Source of the DNA: a bacterium M00.F.Ca.ET.205.01.1.1
Lineage (GTDB): Bacteria; Pseudomonadota; Alphaproteobacteria; Rhizobiales; Rhizobiaceae
Direction: 5' to 3'
Length of the DNA stretch: 64,000 bases
NCBI GenBank assembly: GCA_004791255.1
Contig: SRUQ01000003.1
Span: 787,989 to 851,988, forward strand
In this document: piece by piece, positions 29,057 to 37,550 of the stretch
Layout: each line of letters opens with the position of its first letter
How positions within the stretch are numbered: position 1 is the first letter of the stretch
Made by a program: the position numbers and the translations under genes
The notes under the pieces: generated by a model
Seen by the model: the letters and a program-made list of their open reading frames with translations, nothing else
What the model was told of the DNA's origin: nothing
The model's database searches: none

Positions 29057-30721
29057 TCAGCTAGCCTTGAGCCGCGACCCACCGAGCAGGCCGCGTTCTT
29101 CCAGGACCGGATAGGCCATCGAGGCCAGAAGCGAGTTGATCTGCTTCAGGTCGCGGATGGTGTCGAGGTGGATGGAGCTGGTTTCGATGCTTCTTGCGGT
29201 GCCATCGCGCAGCCGGATGAAATGGCTGGCGCTGGCTTCCTTCTCGCGGTCGCGCAGCTGGTCCTTTTCCAGCACCAGCTGGCGGGCGGTTTCGGGGTCG
29301 CGCGACACTAGCACGTTGAAGGCAAGCCTTGCATTGGCCAGCACCGAGGCGTGGAAGGCGCAGAGTTCGCGCCAGCCCTCGGGCGTGAACTCCAGGCCGT
29401 GTTCGAGCTTTTTCTTCACATGCACCAGCATGTTGCGCACGATGATGTCGCCGACCTGCTCCAGCTTGACGCAGGCGCCGATCAGTTCCTGGCAACGCAG
29501 CGCCTCGTCTTCGTTCAGCGGGTTCTTGGTGACCTTGGCGAGATAGAGTTTTATGGCCGCATGCTTGCGGTCGACCCGGTCGTCGAGTGCCGCCAGCGCC
29601 TTGATCTTGTCGGAGTCGGCGCTCTCATAGAGCTCGATGATGCGCTTCAGCATGATCTCGACCGTCTCGCACACCCGCACCACCTCGCGCGTGGCATTGG
29701 CCAATGCCTGGCTCGGCACGTCGAGCGCGCTTTCGTTAAGCGCCGACAGTTCGACGACGTCGAGCGTGGCGGCGGGCACGGGCTTGGTGCCCAGCGCCAC
29801 GATCTTTTCCGAGGCGCGGTAGACGAAGCCGGCCAGCGGCAGGCCGGCGAGCAGGATGATCACGTTGAACAGGATGTGGGCGTTGACGATCTGGTCCGCC
29901 GCCGTCGTGCCGAGGAAGGCGACATGCGGCCTGACGATCATGAACAGGATCAGCATCACCAGCGAGCCGAGGCCGCGCATCAACAGATTGCCGATCGGCA
30001 CGACGCGCACCGCCGGCCCGGCCGAGCGGGTCAACATCGGCGCGATGATCGAGGAGCCGAGATTGACGCCGAGGATGAGGACGACGCCGAGTTCCGGACT
30101 GATCAGGCCGCGGCCGGCCAGCGTCGCCATCAACAGCACCGCCGCGATGCTCGACTGGAACAGCCAGGTGATCAGCGCCGCCAGGAGGTAGGCGGTGATC
30201 GAATCGGTGGAGAAGTAGTTGATGATGACCGGCATCAGCTGGCTGTTGCGCAGCGGTTCCGAGGCCTGGCCGATCATCTCCAGCGACAGGATCAACAGGC
30301 CGATGCCGACCAGGATACGGCCGGTCTGGCGCCAGTCGCGCCTTTCGGTGGCCATGAACATCACCGTGCCGGTGATCAGACAGAGCGGCACCAGAAGAGT
30401 GAGATCGAAGGTCAGCAGCTTGACCACCAGGGCCGAGCCGATCTCGGCGCCACGCACGGCCAATTGCCCGGCGGCGCCCGAGACGATGCCGGAGCCGGCG
30501 AAGGAGCCGACCAGCAGCGTCACGGCAGTGGAGCTTTGCAGGGCGATGGCCAGGCCGGTACCGGCCAGCACCGCCATGATCGGGTTGCGCATGGTGGCGC
30601 GCAGGCGATGGCGCAGCACATCGCCATAGGCGCGCTCGACGCCGGTCTTGACCATGCGGGTGGCAAACAGCATCAGCGCCACGGCGCCGGCCAGGTGCAG
30701 GAGGACGACGGAGCCGCTCAT
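29057..30721 (-). CDS. Na+/phosphate cotransporter-family protein with PhoU-like C-terminus
   Basis: The 554-residue protein has two homologous membrane repeats with the QSSTAVTLL and QSSIAAVLLM signatures (Gln-Ser-Ser) of the NptA/PiT-like Na/Pi symporter family, covering about residues 1-310. The rest is a cytoplasmic PhoU-like helical region with RKHAAIKLYLAKVTKNPLNEDEA. It probably moves phosphate with sodium, or senses phosphate through the PhoU domain. The start at 30721 (MSGSVVLLHLAGA) puts helix 1 at the N-terminus, and the longer frame adds a Cys/His-rich octapeptide. It stands as a single gene. Confidence 0.9.
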   Translation of the reverse strand: MSGSVVLLHLAGAVALMLFATRMVKTGVERAYGDVLRHRLRATMRNPIMAVLAGTGLAIALQSSTAVTLLVGSFAGSGIVSGAAGQLAVRGAEIGSALVVKLLTFDLTLLVPLCLITGTVMFMATERRDWRQTGRILVGIGLLILSLEMIGQASEPLRNSQLMPVIINYFSTDSITAYLLAALITWLFQSSIAAVLLMATLAGRGLISPELGVVLILGVNLGSSIIAPMLTRSAGPAVRVVPIGNLLMRGLGSLVMLILFMIVRPHVAFLGTTAADQIVNAHILFNVIILLAGLPLAGFVYRASEKIVALGTKPVPAATLDVVELSALNESALDVPSQALANATREVVRVCETVEIMLKRIIELYESADSDKIKALAALDDRVDRKHAAIKLYLAKVTKNPLNEDEALRCQELIGACVKLEQVGDIIVRNMLVHVKKKLEHGLEFTPEGWRELCAFHASVLANARLAFNVLVSRDPETARQLVLEKDQLRDREKEASASHFIRLRDGTARSIETSSIHLDTIRDLKQINSLLASMAYPVLEERGLLGGSRLKAS

Positions 30722-31107
30722 CGCGGCGCCTGCATGCGGGCAGGGCACACGCTGCGGACAGCGGGGCGATCGGTGGTGAAAACGATGCGAATCATGGTCA
30801 TGGCAGCAGCCAATAGTAGCCGGAATATTTTAGCCGGATAATAAAAAATTGTCGATTTCAAGAGGCTGCCACAGGGCGACAGCCCGTGTCGGAAAATGGA
30901 CGGGCGCGCAAATGGTTGCGTGGCCGGACCAAGGCCGTGTCACGGGCCGGCCCATGTCTGTCGAGCAGCTTGGCGCTTGCCTTTGCGAGAATGCTCAAAT
31001 CTCAGAGATAAACGACGGATTTCATTACATAATTGTAATGCTGACATTCAGTTTCGGTTCATTCGGTGGCCGCTATTCCTCAGGCATCGACAACAAGGAG
31101 ATTTTCG
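30722..31107. other. Intergenic region upstream of the RcnB-like gene
   Basis: The 386 bases between the phosphate-symporter start and the rcnB-like start hold no persuasive reading frame. The only notable signal is an AT-rich inverted repeat at 31024-31039, listed separately, with an RBS (AAGGAG) directly before the next gene. Confidence 0.5.
31024..31039. promoter_or_regulatory. Inverted repeat ATTACA-N4-TGTAAT, candidate operator
   Basis: ATTACATAATTGTAAT is a 6-4-6 inverted repeat 68 bases upstream of the RcnB-like gene. It could be a binding site for a metal-responsive dimeric repressor. No matching regulator gene is adjacent, so this rests on the symmetry alone. Confidence 0.4.
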
Positions 31108-31476
31108 ATGAAACGCATTGTTCTTTCAGCGCTGGCCTTCTCGATGCTGGTCGCCACTTCGCTGACCGGCCAGGCCGCGCCGATGAATGTTCCGGTGGCG
31201 CCGCAGGCGAACTACACCAAGGTCGACTGGCAGAAGCCTGGCCACCGGGATGTGAAGAAGCGCGTCATCGTGAAGAAGACAGTAGTCGTGAAGCGCAACC
31301 ATTGGCGCAACGGCCAGAAATATTCTGGCTGGAGGCAGCACCAGCCGGTCCGCGACTATGGCCGGTATGGCCTGCATCGCCCCGGCCGCGGCCAGGAATG
31401 GATCCGCGTCGGTAACGATTATGTGCTGGTCGGCATCCTCTCCGGCGTCATCTTCGGTGCCCTTGCGGCGCAGTAA
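31108..31476 (+). CDS. RcnB-family periplasmic protein
   Basis: This 122-residue exported protein has a signal peptide (KRIVLSALAFSMLVATSLTG, cleavage near GQAA). The mature part is basic, Lys/Arg/His-rich and ends in the RcnB signature EWIRVGNDYVLVGILSGVI. In E. coli RcnB modulates Ni/Co export; here it is a paralogue whose metal is not shown. ATG 31108 follows AAGGAG. A strong hairpin with a T-rich tail 25 bases after the stop ends the transcript. Confidence 0.85.
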   Translation: MKRIVLSALAFSMLVATSLTGQAAPMNVPVAPQANYTKVDWQKPGHRDVKKRVIVKKTVVVKRNHWRNGQKYSGWRQHQPVRDYGRYGLHRPGRGQEWIRVGNDYVLVGILSGVIFGALAAQ

Positions 31477-31501
31477 GCCGGTGGAACCAACCGACAAAGA
31501 G

Positions 31502-31530
31502 AGGCGGCCAGCGCGGCCGCCTTTCTTTTT
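31502..31530 (+). terminator. Rho-independent terminator after the RcnB-like gene
   Basis: AGGCGGCC and GGCCGCCT pair over 8 bp with loop AGCGC, followed by TTTCTTTTT-type pyrimidines. It is the expected end of the preceding gene. Confidence 0.85.
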
Positions 31531-31596
31531 GCCCTGTGGAAACCGGGTATGGCCGGTATTGGGGGTCGTCGGCTTTGCCCGGCATGATTATATGGT

Positions 31597-31614
31597 GGGG
31601 AAACGAGTTTCCCC
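31597..31614 (+). promoter_or_regulatory. Perfect hairpin abutting the dnaG start codon
   Basis: GGGGAAAC-GA-GTTTCCCC is a perfect 8-bp inverted repeat whose last base touches the ATG at 31615. No Shine-Dalgarno stands between them. It could be an operator or a translational control hairpin, discussed in the findings. Confidence 0.6.
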
Positions 31615-33558
31615 ATGCGCTTTCCGCCCGCCTTCCTTGACGAAATACGCGACCGCGTGCCGATTTCCTCTGTAATCGGTCTGCGCGTGGCGTGGGATCG
31701 CAAGAAGACCAATGCGCCACGCGGCGACTATTGGGCCTGCTGCCCGTTCCATGGCGAGAAGAGCCCATCCTTTCATTGCGAGGACAAGAAGGGCCGCTAC
31801 CACTGTTTCGGCTGCTCGGTCTCCGGCGACCATTTCAAGTTCTTGACCGAACTCGACGGGATGAGCTTTCCCGAGGCGGTCGAGAAAATCGCCGATATGG
31901 CCGGCGTGCCGATGCCGGTTCGCGACGCGCAGGAGGAGCGGCGCGAGAAGGAACGCGCCAGTCTCACCGACGTGATGGAAATGGCGACCGCCTTCTTCCA
32001 GGAGCGCCTGCAGAGCGCCGACGGCGCCAAAGCCCGCGCCTATCTGCGCGATCGCGGATTGACGCCGGCCACGCAGCATTCGTTCCGGCTCGGTTTTGCG
32101 CCCGACAGCCGCAACGCGCTGAAGGAGCATCTCGCGGCAAAGGGCGTGCCGAAAGCCGATATCGAGGCCTGCGGGCTGGTGCGCCATGGCGACGATATTC
32201 CGGTTTCCTACGACTGGTTCCGCGACCGCATCATGTTCCCGATCCCGGATTCGCGCGGCAAGATCATCGCCTTCGGTGGCCGCGCGCTGGCGCCGGATGC
32301 GCTGGCCAAATACATGAACTCGCCCGACACCGAGCTCTTCCACAAGGGCAACGTGCTCTACAATTTCGCGCGCGCCCGCAAGGCCTTGGCCAAAGGCGGC
32401 ACGGTGATTGCCGTCGAAGGCTATATGGATGTGATCGCGCTGGCGCAGGCCGGTTTCGAGAATGTCGTGGCTCCGCTTGGCACCGCGCTCACCGAAAATC
32501 AGCTCGAACTTCTGTGGCGCATGGCGCCGGAGCCGATGCTGTGTTTCGACGGCGACAAGGCCGGGCTGAAGGCGGCATGGCGGGCCGCCGATCTGGCGCT
32601 GCCTTCGGTGCAGGCCGGACGCTCGGCACGCTTCGCGCTGCTGCCCGAGGGCAAGGACCCGGACGATCTGGTCAAGGCCGAGGGGCCGGATGCCTTCCGC
32701 GCGGTGCTCACCGATGCGCGCCCGCTGGTCGACCTGCTGTGGATGCGCGAGACGTCGGGCGGCGTCTTCGACACCCCGGAACGGCGGGCCGAGCTCGAGA
32801 AGACGCTGCGCGAGCTGACCAGCCGCATCCGCGACGAAAGCCTGCGCTATCACTACCAGCAGGAGATGCGCGAGCGCGTGCTGAGCTTCTTCGGTTCGCA
32901 ACGCGGCAACCGGCAAGGCCAGCAAAGCGGGCGTCAGGGCGAGCGCGGCCAGCAGGGCAAGCCCGCGCCGGGCGGGCAGTTCGCCAAGGGCGGCAGCGGG
33001 CGCATCGCGATCACCGAAAGCCTCGGCCAGTCGGCGCTGGTCAAGCGCGGCAGCGAGGGGATGTCGGTGCGCGAGGCGACGATCATCGTCGCCCTGATCA
33101 ACCATCCTGCGCTGATCGATGAGAATTTCGCCCATGTCGAGTTCCTCGACCTTGCCAATTCCGATCTGAGGCGGCTGCATGCCGCTATCCTCGACGCGAT
33201 GGCGCATGACACGGCCGATGACCGCAATGCGGTGGTGGCGACGGTGGAGCGCGCCGGCTGCGCCGAGATCTGGGGCCGGGCCGTCGACCTGATCAAACGG
33301 GCGCGGCAATGGCCGGCACTGGAGACGGCGGCGCTCGAGGATGCCCGCGACGCGCTGAACCAGGCGCTGCACTTGCAGCGTAGCGCGCGCACATTACATA
33401 AGGAACTGAAAGCGGCGGAAGCGGCGATGGATGCGGATCCTTCGGACGAGAACTTCCGCCATTTGATCGAAATTCAGGCGCAATTTCAGGATGTACAGGC
33501 CACGGAAGCGCTGATCGAAGGGTTTGGCGTATCCTCGGGCAGGGCCGGGCGAGCCTAA
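31615..33558 (+). CDS. dnaG: DNA primase DnaG
   Basis: DnaG makes RNA primers for lagging-strand DNA synthesis. The 647-residue enzyme has an N-terminal zinc ribbon (Cys43, His46, Cys64, Cys67 in CCPFH...CFGC), a TOPRIM RNA polymerase core with GGTVIAVEGYMDVIALAQAG and CFDGDKAG, and a C-terminal DnaB-binding helical domain after a Gln/Gly-rich linker (about residues 425-460). The start MRFPPAFLDEIRDRVPIS matches family N-termini. It leads the rpoD region, with 449 bases between dnaG and rpoD. Confidence 0.97.
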   Translation: MRFPPAFLDEIRDRVPISSVIGLRVAWDRKKTNAPRGDYWACCPFHGEKSPSFHCEDKKGRYHCFGCSVSGDHFKFLTELDGMSFPEAVEKIADMAGVPMPVRDAQEERREKERASLTDVMEMATAFFQERLQSADGAKARAYLRDRGLTPATQHSFRLGFAPDSRNALKEHLAAKGVPKADIEACGLVRHGDDIPVSYDWFRDRIMFPIPDSRGKIIAFGGRALAPDALAKYMNSPDTELFHKGNVLYNFARARKALAKGGTVIAVEGYMDVIALAQAGFENVVAPLGTALTENQLELLWRMAPEPMLCFDGDKAGLKAAWRAADLALPSVQAGRSARFALLPEGKDPDDLVKAEGPDAFRAVLTDARPLVDLLWMRETSGGVFDTPERRAELEKTLRELTSRIRDESLRYHYQQEMRERVLSFFGSQRGNRQGQQSGRQGERGQQGKPAPGGQFAKGGSGRIAITESLGQSALVKRGSEGMSVREATIIVALINHPALIDENFAHVEFLDLANSDLRRLHAAILDAMAHDTADDRNAVVATVERAGCAEIWGRAVDLIKRARQWPALETAALEDARDALNQALHLQRSARTLHKELKAAEAAMDADPSDENFRHLIEIQAQFQDVQATEALIEGFGVSSGRAGRA

Positions 33559-34007
33559 GTGTCGATAAGTGCAGACGTGAGGGCGCGGCTGGGCTTCCCC
33601 TGGGGGCGTGTCGCGCTAAGTCGGGTAATTGATTCGCTTTTTTCATGCGAATCATGCGAGAGGCGCTTGACCTTCCGGCAGAATGGCGGAATCAGGACGA
33701 TTCGAAACGTTAACCCGCACCGCTCGACGGGAAATGCAGCGATAAGAGGTGCTGGTCACTGGACAGGCAGCCAGCCTGCCACAGGTATCAGGGTTAATCT
33801 GGACTTAATGCATGCCGCCCAAAAGTGGGAATGGCCAAAATTAGAAACGGCCAAAATTGGAAACAGTTCGGGCACGACAGGCACCGAACAAAGAGTTGAT
33901 GCAGTTAGCGACCCGGTGAAGCGCGTTTCAGGACGAGCCCAGCCGATTTGACAGGTCCGACAGCTTACGCGGCCCCGATGTCCGGCCGCTAGGAGATGAT
34001 AAAGACT
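33559..34007 (+). other. Structured leader region of rpoD
   Basis: The 449 bases between dnaG and rpoD hold no convincing gene, though a 130-residue frame exists that is compositionally poor. Visible items are a GATTCGC/GCGAATC hairpin (33631-33653), the CCAAAA-type repeats (33818-33864), a lone TTGACA (33948-33953) without a matching -10, and the rpoD ribosome site AGGAG at 33991. Confidence 0.45.
33818..33864 (+). repeat. Tandem CCAAAA-type repeats upstream of rpoD
   Basis: GGCCAAAATTAGAAAC (33833-33848) and GGCCAAAATTGGAAAC (33849-33864) abut as 16-bp direct repeats with one difference. A diverged relative, GCCCAAAAGTGGGAAT (33817-33832), precedes them. This leftmost unit also carries the CACTTTTGGGCG motif in reverse, shared with the element at 58.5 kb. 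Confidence 0.75.
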
Positions 34008-36032
34008 ATGGCGACTAAGGAAAAGGAAGAGGTCGAGACTGAACGCGAAGGCGCCACCGATGGCCCCCTGCTCGACCTTTCCGATGATGCTGTCAAGAAG
34101 ATGATAAAGGCCGCCAAGAAGCGCGGCTATGTCACCCTCGACGAACTGAACGCGGTGCTGCCCTCGGAAGAGACGGATCCGGATCGCATCGAGGACATCA
34201 ATGCGATGCTCAGTGACATGGGCATCAACGTTGTCGAGGACGACGACCAGGGCGAGGAGGCCGAAGGTGGCGACACCGCGGCCGACGCCGAGGAAGACGC
34301 CAACGAGCTGGCCGAGCAGACCGGCACCGCCGTTGCCGCCACCACGACCAAGAAAGAGCCGACCGACCGCACCGACGATCCGGTGCGTATGTACCTGCGC
34401 GAAATGGGCTCGGTGGAGCTTTTGTCGCGCGAGGGCGAAATCGCCATCGCCAAGCGCATCGAGGCCGGCCGCGAGACGATGATCGCGGGCCTGTGCGAAA
34501 GCCCGCTGACCTTCCAGGCCATCATCATCTGGCGCGACGAGCTCAACGAATCCAAGATCCTGCTGCGCGAGATCATTGATCTTGAAGCCACCTATGCTGG
34601 CCCCGAGGCCAAGCAGGCGCCGGTGGTCGAGCGCATCGAGGAAGCGCCGAAGGCCGAGGAAAAGCCGCGCCGCGGGCGCGACGAGGAAGACGACGTCACC
34701 AATGTCGGCGCCGATACGCGCGGCATCGGCGATGATGACGAGGAAGACGAAGACGAGGCCAGCCTGTCGCTGGCGGCGATGGAAGCCGAACTCCGCCCGC
34801 AGGTGATGGAGACGCTCGACGTCATCGCCGACACCTACAAGAAGCTGCGCAAGCTGCAGGACCAGCAGGTCGAGAATCGTCTGGCCGCCGCCGGCACGCT
34901 GTCGCCCAGCCAGGACCGCCGGCTGAAGGAACTGAAGGACCAGCTGATCAAGGCGGTGAAGTCGCTGTCGCTCAACACAGCGCGCATCGAGGCGCTGGTC
35001 GAGCAACTCTACGACATCAACAAGCGCCTGGTGCAGAACGAAGGCAAGCTGTTGCGTCTGGCCGAAAGCTATGGCGTGCGCCGCGAGGAGTTCCTGAAGG
35101 AATATCAGGGCTCGGAGCTCGACCCCAACTGGACGCGCTCGATCGCCAATCTGACCTCGCGCGGCTGGAAGGAATTCACCAAGAACGAGAAGGACGCGAT
35201 CAAGGATTTGCGCGCCGAGATCCAGCATCTGGCCACCGAAACCGCGATCTCGATCCTGGAATTCCGCAAGATCGTCAACCAGGTGCAGAAGGGCGAGCGC
35301 GAAGCCGCGATCGCCAAGAAGGAAATGGTCGAGGCCAATCTGCGCCTCGTCATCTCGATCGCCAAGAAATACACCAATCGCGGCCTGCAGTTCCTCGACC
35401 TGATCCAGGAAGGCAATATCGGCCTGATGAAGGCGGTCGATAAGTTCGAATACCGCCGCGGCTACAAGTTCTCGACCTACGCGACATGGTGGATCCGGCA
35501 GGCGATCACGCGTTCGATCGCCGACCAGGCGCGCACCATCCGCATTCCGGTGCACATGATCGAGACGATCAACAAGATCGTGCGCACCTCGCGGCAAATG
35601 CTGCACGAGATCGGCCGCGAGCCGACGCCGGAGGAACTGGCCGAAAAGCTCGCCATGCCGCTCGAAAAAGTGCGCAAGGTCTTGAAGATCGCCAAGGAGC
35701 CGATCTCGCTCGAAACGCCGGTCGGCGACGAGGAGGATTCGCATCTCGGCGACTTCATCGAGGACAAGATGGCGATCCTGCCGATCGACGCGGCGATCCA
35801 GGCCAATCTGCGCGAGACCACGACGCGGGTTCTGGCCTCGCTGACGCCGCGCGAGGAGCGCGTGCTCAGAATGCGCTTCGGCATCGGCATGAACACCGAC
35901 CACACGCTGGAAGAAGTCGGCCAGCAGTTCTCGGTCACCCGCGAGCGTATCCGCCAGATCGAAGCCAAGGCGCTGCGCAAGCTCAAGCATCCGAGCCGCA
36001 GCAGAAAGCTCAGGAGCTTCCTCGACAGCTGA
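34008..36032 (+). CDS. rpoD: Housekeeping sigma factor RpoD (sigma-70)
   Basis: This 674-residue primary sigma factor directs RNA polymerase to most promoters. An acidic region 1.1 (residues 1-110) precedes region 1.2 with [17 protein letters not shown], and a large acidic non-conserved insertion lies around residues 200-270. Then come core region 2 ([25 protein letters not shown]), the -10 reader [17 protein letters not shown], region 3 and region 4 with the -35 helix-turn-helix [20 protein letters not shown]. The ATG at 34008 is chosen because the earlier ATG at 33996 touches the AGGAG box. Confidence 0.97.
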   Translation: MATKEKEEVETEREGATDGPLLDLSDDAVKKMIKAAKKRGYVTLDELNAVLPSEETDPDRIEDINAMLSDMGINVVEDDDQGEEAEGGDTAADAEEDANELAEQTGTAVAATTTKKEPTDRTDDPVRMYLREMGSVELLSREGEIAIAKRIEAGRETMIAGLCESPLTFQAIIIWRDELNESKILLREIIDLEATYAGPEAKQAPVVERIEEAPKAEEKPRRGRDEEDDVTNVGADTRGIGDDDEEDEDEASLSLAAMEAELRPQVMETLDVIADTYKKLRKLQDQQVENRLAAAGTLSPSQDRRLKELKDQLIKAVKSLSLNTARIEALVEQLYDINKRLVQNEGKLLRLAESYGVRREEFLKEYQGSELDPNWTRSIANLTSRGWKEFTKNEKDAIKDLRAEIQHLATETAISILEFRKIVNQVQKGEREAAIAKKEMVEANLRLVISIAKKYTNRGLQFLDLIQEGNIGLMKAVDKFEYRRGYKFSTYATWWIRQAITRSIADQARTIRIPVHMIETINKIVRTSRQMLHEIGREPTPEELAEKLAMPLEKVRKVLKIAKEPISLETPVGDEEDSHLGDFIEDKMAILPIDAAIQANLRETTTRVLASLTPREERVLRMRFGIGMNTDHTLEEVGQQFSVTRERIRQIEAKALRKLKHPSRSRKLRSFLDS

Positions 36033-36042
36033 GGATTTTCGG

Positions 36043-36615
36043 GTGGGCGCGACCTACGGAACCGTCAGCATAAAGGGGCCAACGCGCGAAGCGTTGGCTG
36101 ACTGGTTGAGATCGAAGAGCATCGACGCTTTCGTCACAGCTGAACAGAACGGCTGGACCACGTTCTCAGACCAGTATTCAGACGGGCTCGACCCGCGCTG
36201 GATCAAACCTTTGCTCCAGCGCCTGACTCTTGATCTATCGTGCATCGGCATAGCGATCACCGTCTATGACGAGGAACAACTTGGCCTCTGGATTGCAAAG
36301 CACGGTACTGTTCAATCGCGCTACAATTCCTGTCCGGGCATGGAGATGGCTGATCCTGGCGACGAGGATATGCGTCCACGGCTCGAAGGTGCTTCCGCGC
36401 TGCTGGCCACGCTCGGCGCACCGGGCGCAACTGACGATCTCCTTCAGATTTTGGGAATGGATGGGGCGAAAGACTATATCGCTCCGCTCGACCTCCACGA
36501 GGAACTCGCAACCTATCTGGGCCTTCCAGAAGAATCGGTAGGCCTTAGCCATCGATACATACTGGAGGACCAAATCAGTCGGTCGGAGGGTTTGATCAGG
36601 ACGGTCGACAACTAA
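36043..36615 (+). CDS. Hypothetical protein, 190 aa, downstream of rpoD
   Basis: I do not recognise a family. The protein starts with GTG at 36043, 10 bases after the rpoD stop, with AGGA between. It has no signal peptide or membrane segment, three cysteines, an N-terminal mixed alpha/beta half, and a C-terminal half rich in helices with a [16 protein letters not shown] block. Its GC content is lower than that of rpoD, suggesting later arrival. A strong terminator ends the unit about 70 bases later, so it is probably co-transcribed with rpoD. A role as a small immunity or stress protein is possible but unsupported. Confidence 0.6.
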   Translation: MGATYGTVSIKGPTREALADWLRSKSIDAFVTAEQNGWTTFSDQYSDGLDPRWIKPLLQRLTLDLSCIGIAITVYDEEQLGLWIAKHGTVQSRYNSCPGMEMADPGDEDMRPRLEGASALLATLGAPGATDDLLQILGMDGAKDYIAPLDLHEELATYLGLPEESVGLSHRYILEDQISRSEGLIRTVDN

Positions 36616-36682
36616 AAGAGTAGCGCTCGGGCGAGCCATGAAACCCCGGGGCTGCTGTAATCAAAAACCACCGAATGATTTG

Positions 36683-36707
36683 AAAGGGCGCCAATGGCGC
36701 CCTTTTT
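36683..36707 (+). terminator. Strong terminator of the rpoD transcript
   Basis: AAAGGGCGCC and GGCGCCCTTT pair perfectly over 10 bp around AAT and continue into a T run. Placement after the orphan ORF downstream of rpoD makes it the likely end of the rpoD unit. Confidence 0.88.
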
Positions 36708-36844
36708 GCTATCGGCGCGATGCCTCTTGTCGCCCATCCCCGTCAGGAGGATACTTCTAACCTCGGATGCATTTTCTGGGCGACAACCCGGATGCCCGCC
36801 CCGGCGAAGCCGCCGTGCTCCGTGGCCCCGGAGGGAGGTGTGCC

Positions 36845-37138
36845 ATGACAAGTTACATCGTGCTGATGAACTGGACCGAGCAGGGCGCCAGAAATGTGCG
36901 CGAGTCACCAAAGCGGCTCGATGCCGCCAGGAAGCAACTGGGCGAGATGGGCGGATCGTTCAAGGCGTTCTACCTGACCATGGGTGAATACGACATGGTG
37001 GCGGTGGTTGAGGCGCCGGACGACGCGGTGCTGGCGCGTTTCTCGCTGATGCTGGCCGCGGCCGGCAACGTCAGGACGCGGACGATGAAGGCCTTCCCCG
37101 AACTCGCCTACCGAGAGATCGTCACCTCGCTCGGGTAA
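36845..37138 (+). CDS. GYD-domain protein
   Basis: This 97-residue cytoplasmic protein is a ferredoxin-like alpha/beta fold of the GYD domain family (GEYDMVAVVEAPDD near residues 47-60). The family is widespread but without assigned function; by fold it could be an oligomeric ligand-binding or monooxygenase-like subunit. The start at 36845 follows a GGAGG about 6 bases upstream. It is a single gene after the rpoD terminator. Confidence 0.88.
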   Translation: MTSYIVLMNWTEQGARNVRESPKRLDAARKQLGEMGGSFKAFYLTMGEYDMVAVVEAPDDAVLARFSLMLAAAGNVRTRTMKAFPELAYREIVTSLG

Positions 37139-37220
37139 CGCAACCGGCAGCGCTTCCAGCCTTGCCGTTTAGAGCACCTTGCCACAAGACAGGCCGGCAT
37201 CATGCTCCGGGAGAATCGCG

Positions 37221-37483
37221 ATGAGAAAGGTCTCGTTATTGGCCATCAGCCTTGCCGCGTCTCCTGGATCCAGGCCGATGCCGGCCCGTCACAACAGGTC
37301 GGCATGGCCAATCCGGCATCGGTCCATAGCGGCGCGATCGGCGGGCGCTTGGTGGTCAGGAAGGACAAGGCCGGCAACGAGTACGGGATCTGCCGGCTGC
37401 CAAATGGGCGCCTGTGCGAAGAATGGGCGCTGTTTCGCGACAACAAATGCGTCGGGCTCAAGGCCGCCATGCGCCGCAAGTGA
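37221..37483 (+). pseudogene. DUF333 lipoprotein-like gene with probable frameshift
   Basis: Two adjacent frames share one gene. ATG 37221, with GGGAG 8 bases upstream, opens a signal-peptide-like MRKVSLLAISLAA. The continuing conserved part (QADAGPSQQVGMANPAS, then IGGRLVVRKDKAGNEYGICRLPNGRLCEEWALFR) is in the +1-shifted frame that also runs from ATG 37202. DUF333 proteins of this kind are small secreted inhibitors with a signal peptide fused directly to that domain, so one or two bases appear lost or gained near 37259. A sequencing error is equally possible. The first family cysteine is replaced (Ser in SVHSG instead of a Tyr-Cys). Confidence 0.55.
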
Positions 37484-37550
37484 CAGGCACGCTCTCGTCC
37501 GACAACCACGTCGGTCGATGACATGGTGCGCTGCCATGGTAGGGTGAGCC

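Noticed and set aside
30849..31415. 188-codon plus-strand frame over the RcnB-like gene
   Set aside because: It is in another frame from the signal-peptide gene at 31108 and lacks an RBS.
31588..33372. 594-codon minus-strand open frame opposite dnaG
   Set aside because: Antisense to primase with its zinc ribbon and TOPRIM intact.
33559..33951. 130-codon plus-strand frame between dnaG and rpoD
   Set aside because: It has no ribosome site, no family likeness, and crosses repeats and hairpins that look regulatory.
33756..35990. 744-codon minus-strand open frame opposite rpoD
   Set aside because: It is a codon-bias shadow of the conserved sigma factor and has no recognisable domain.
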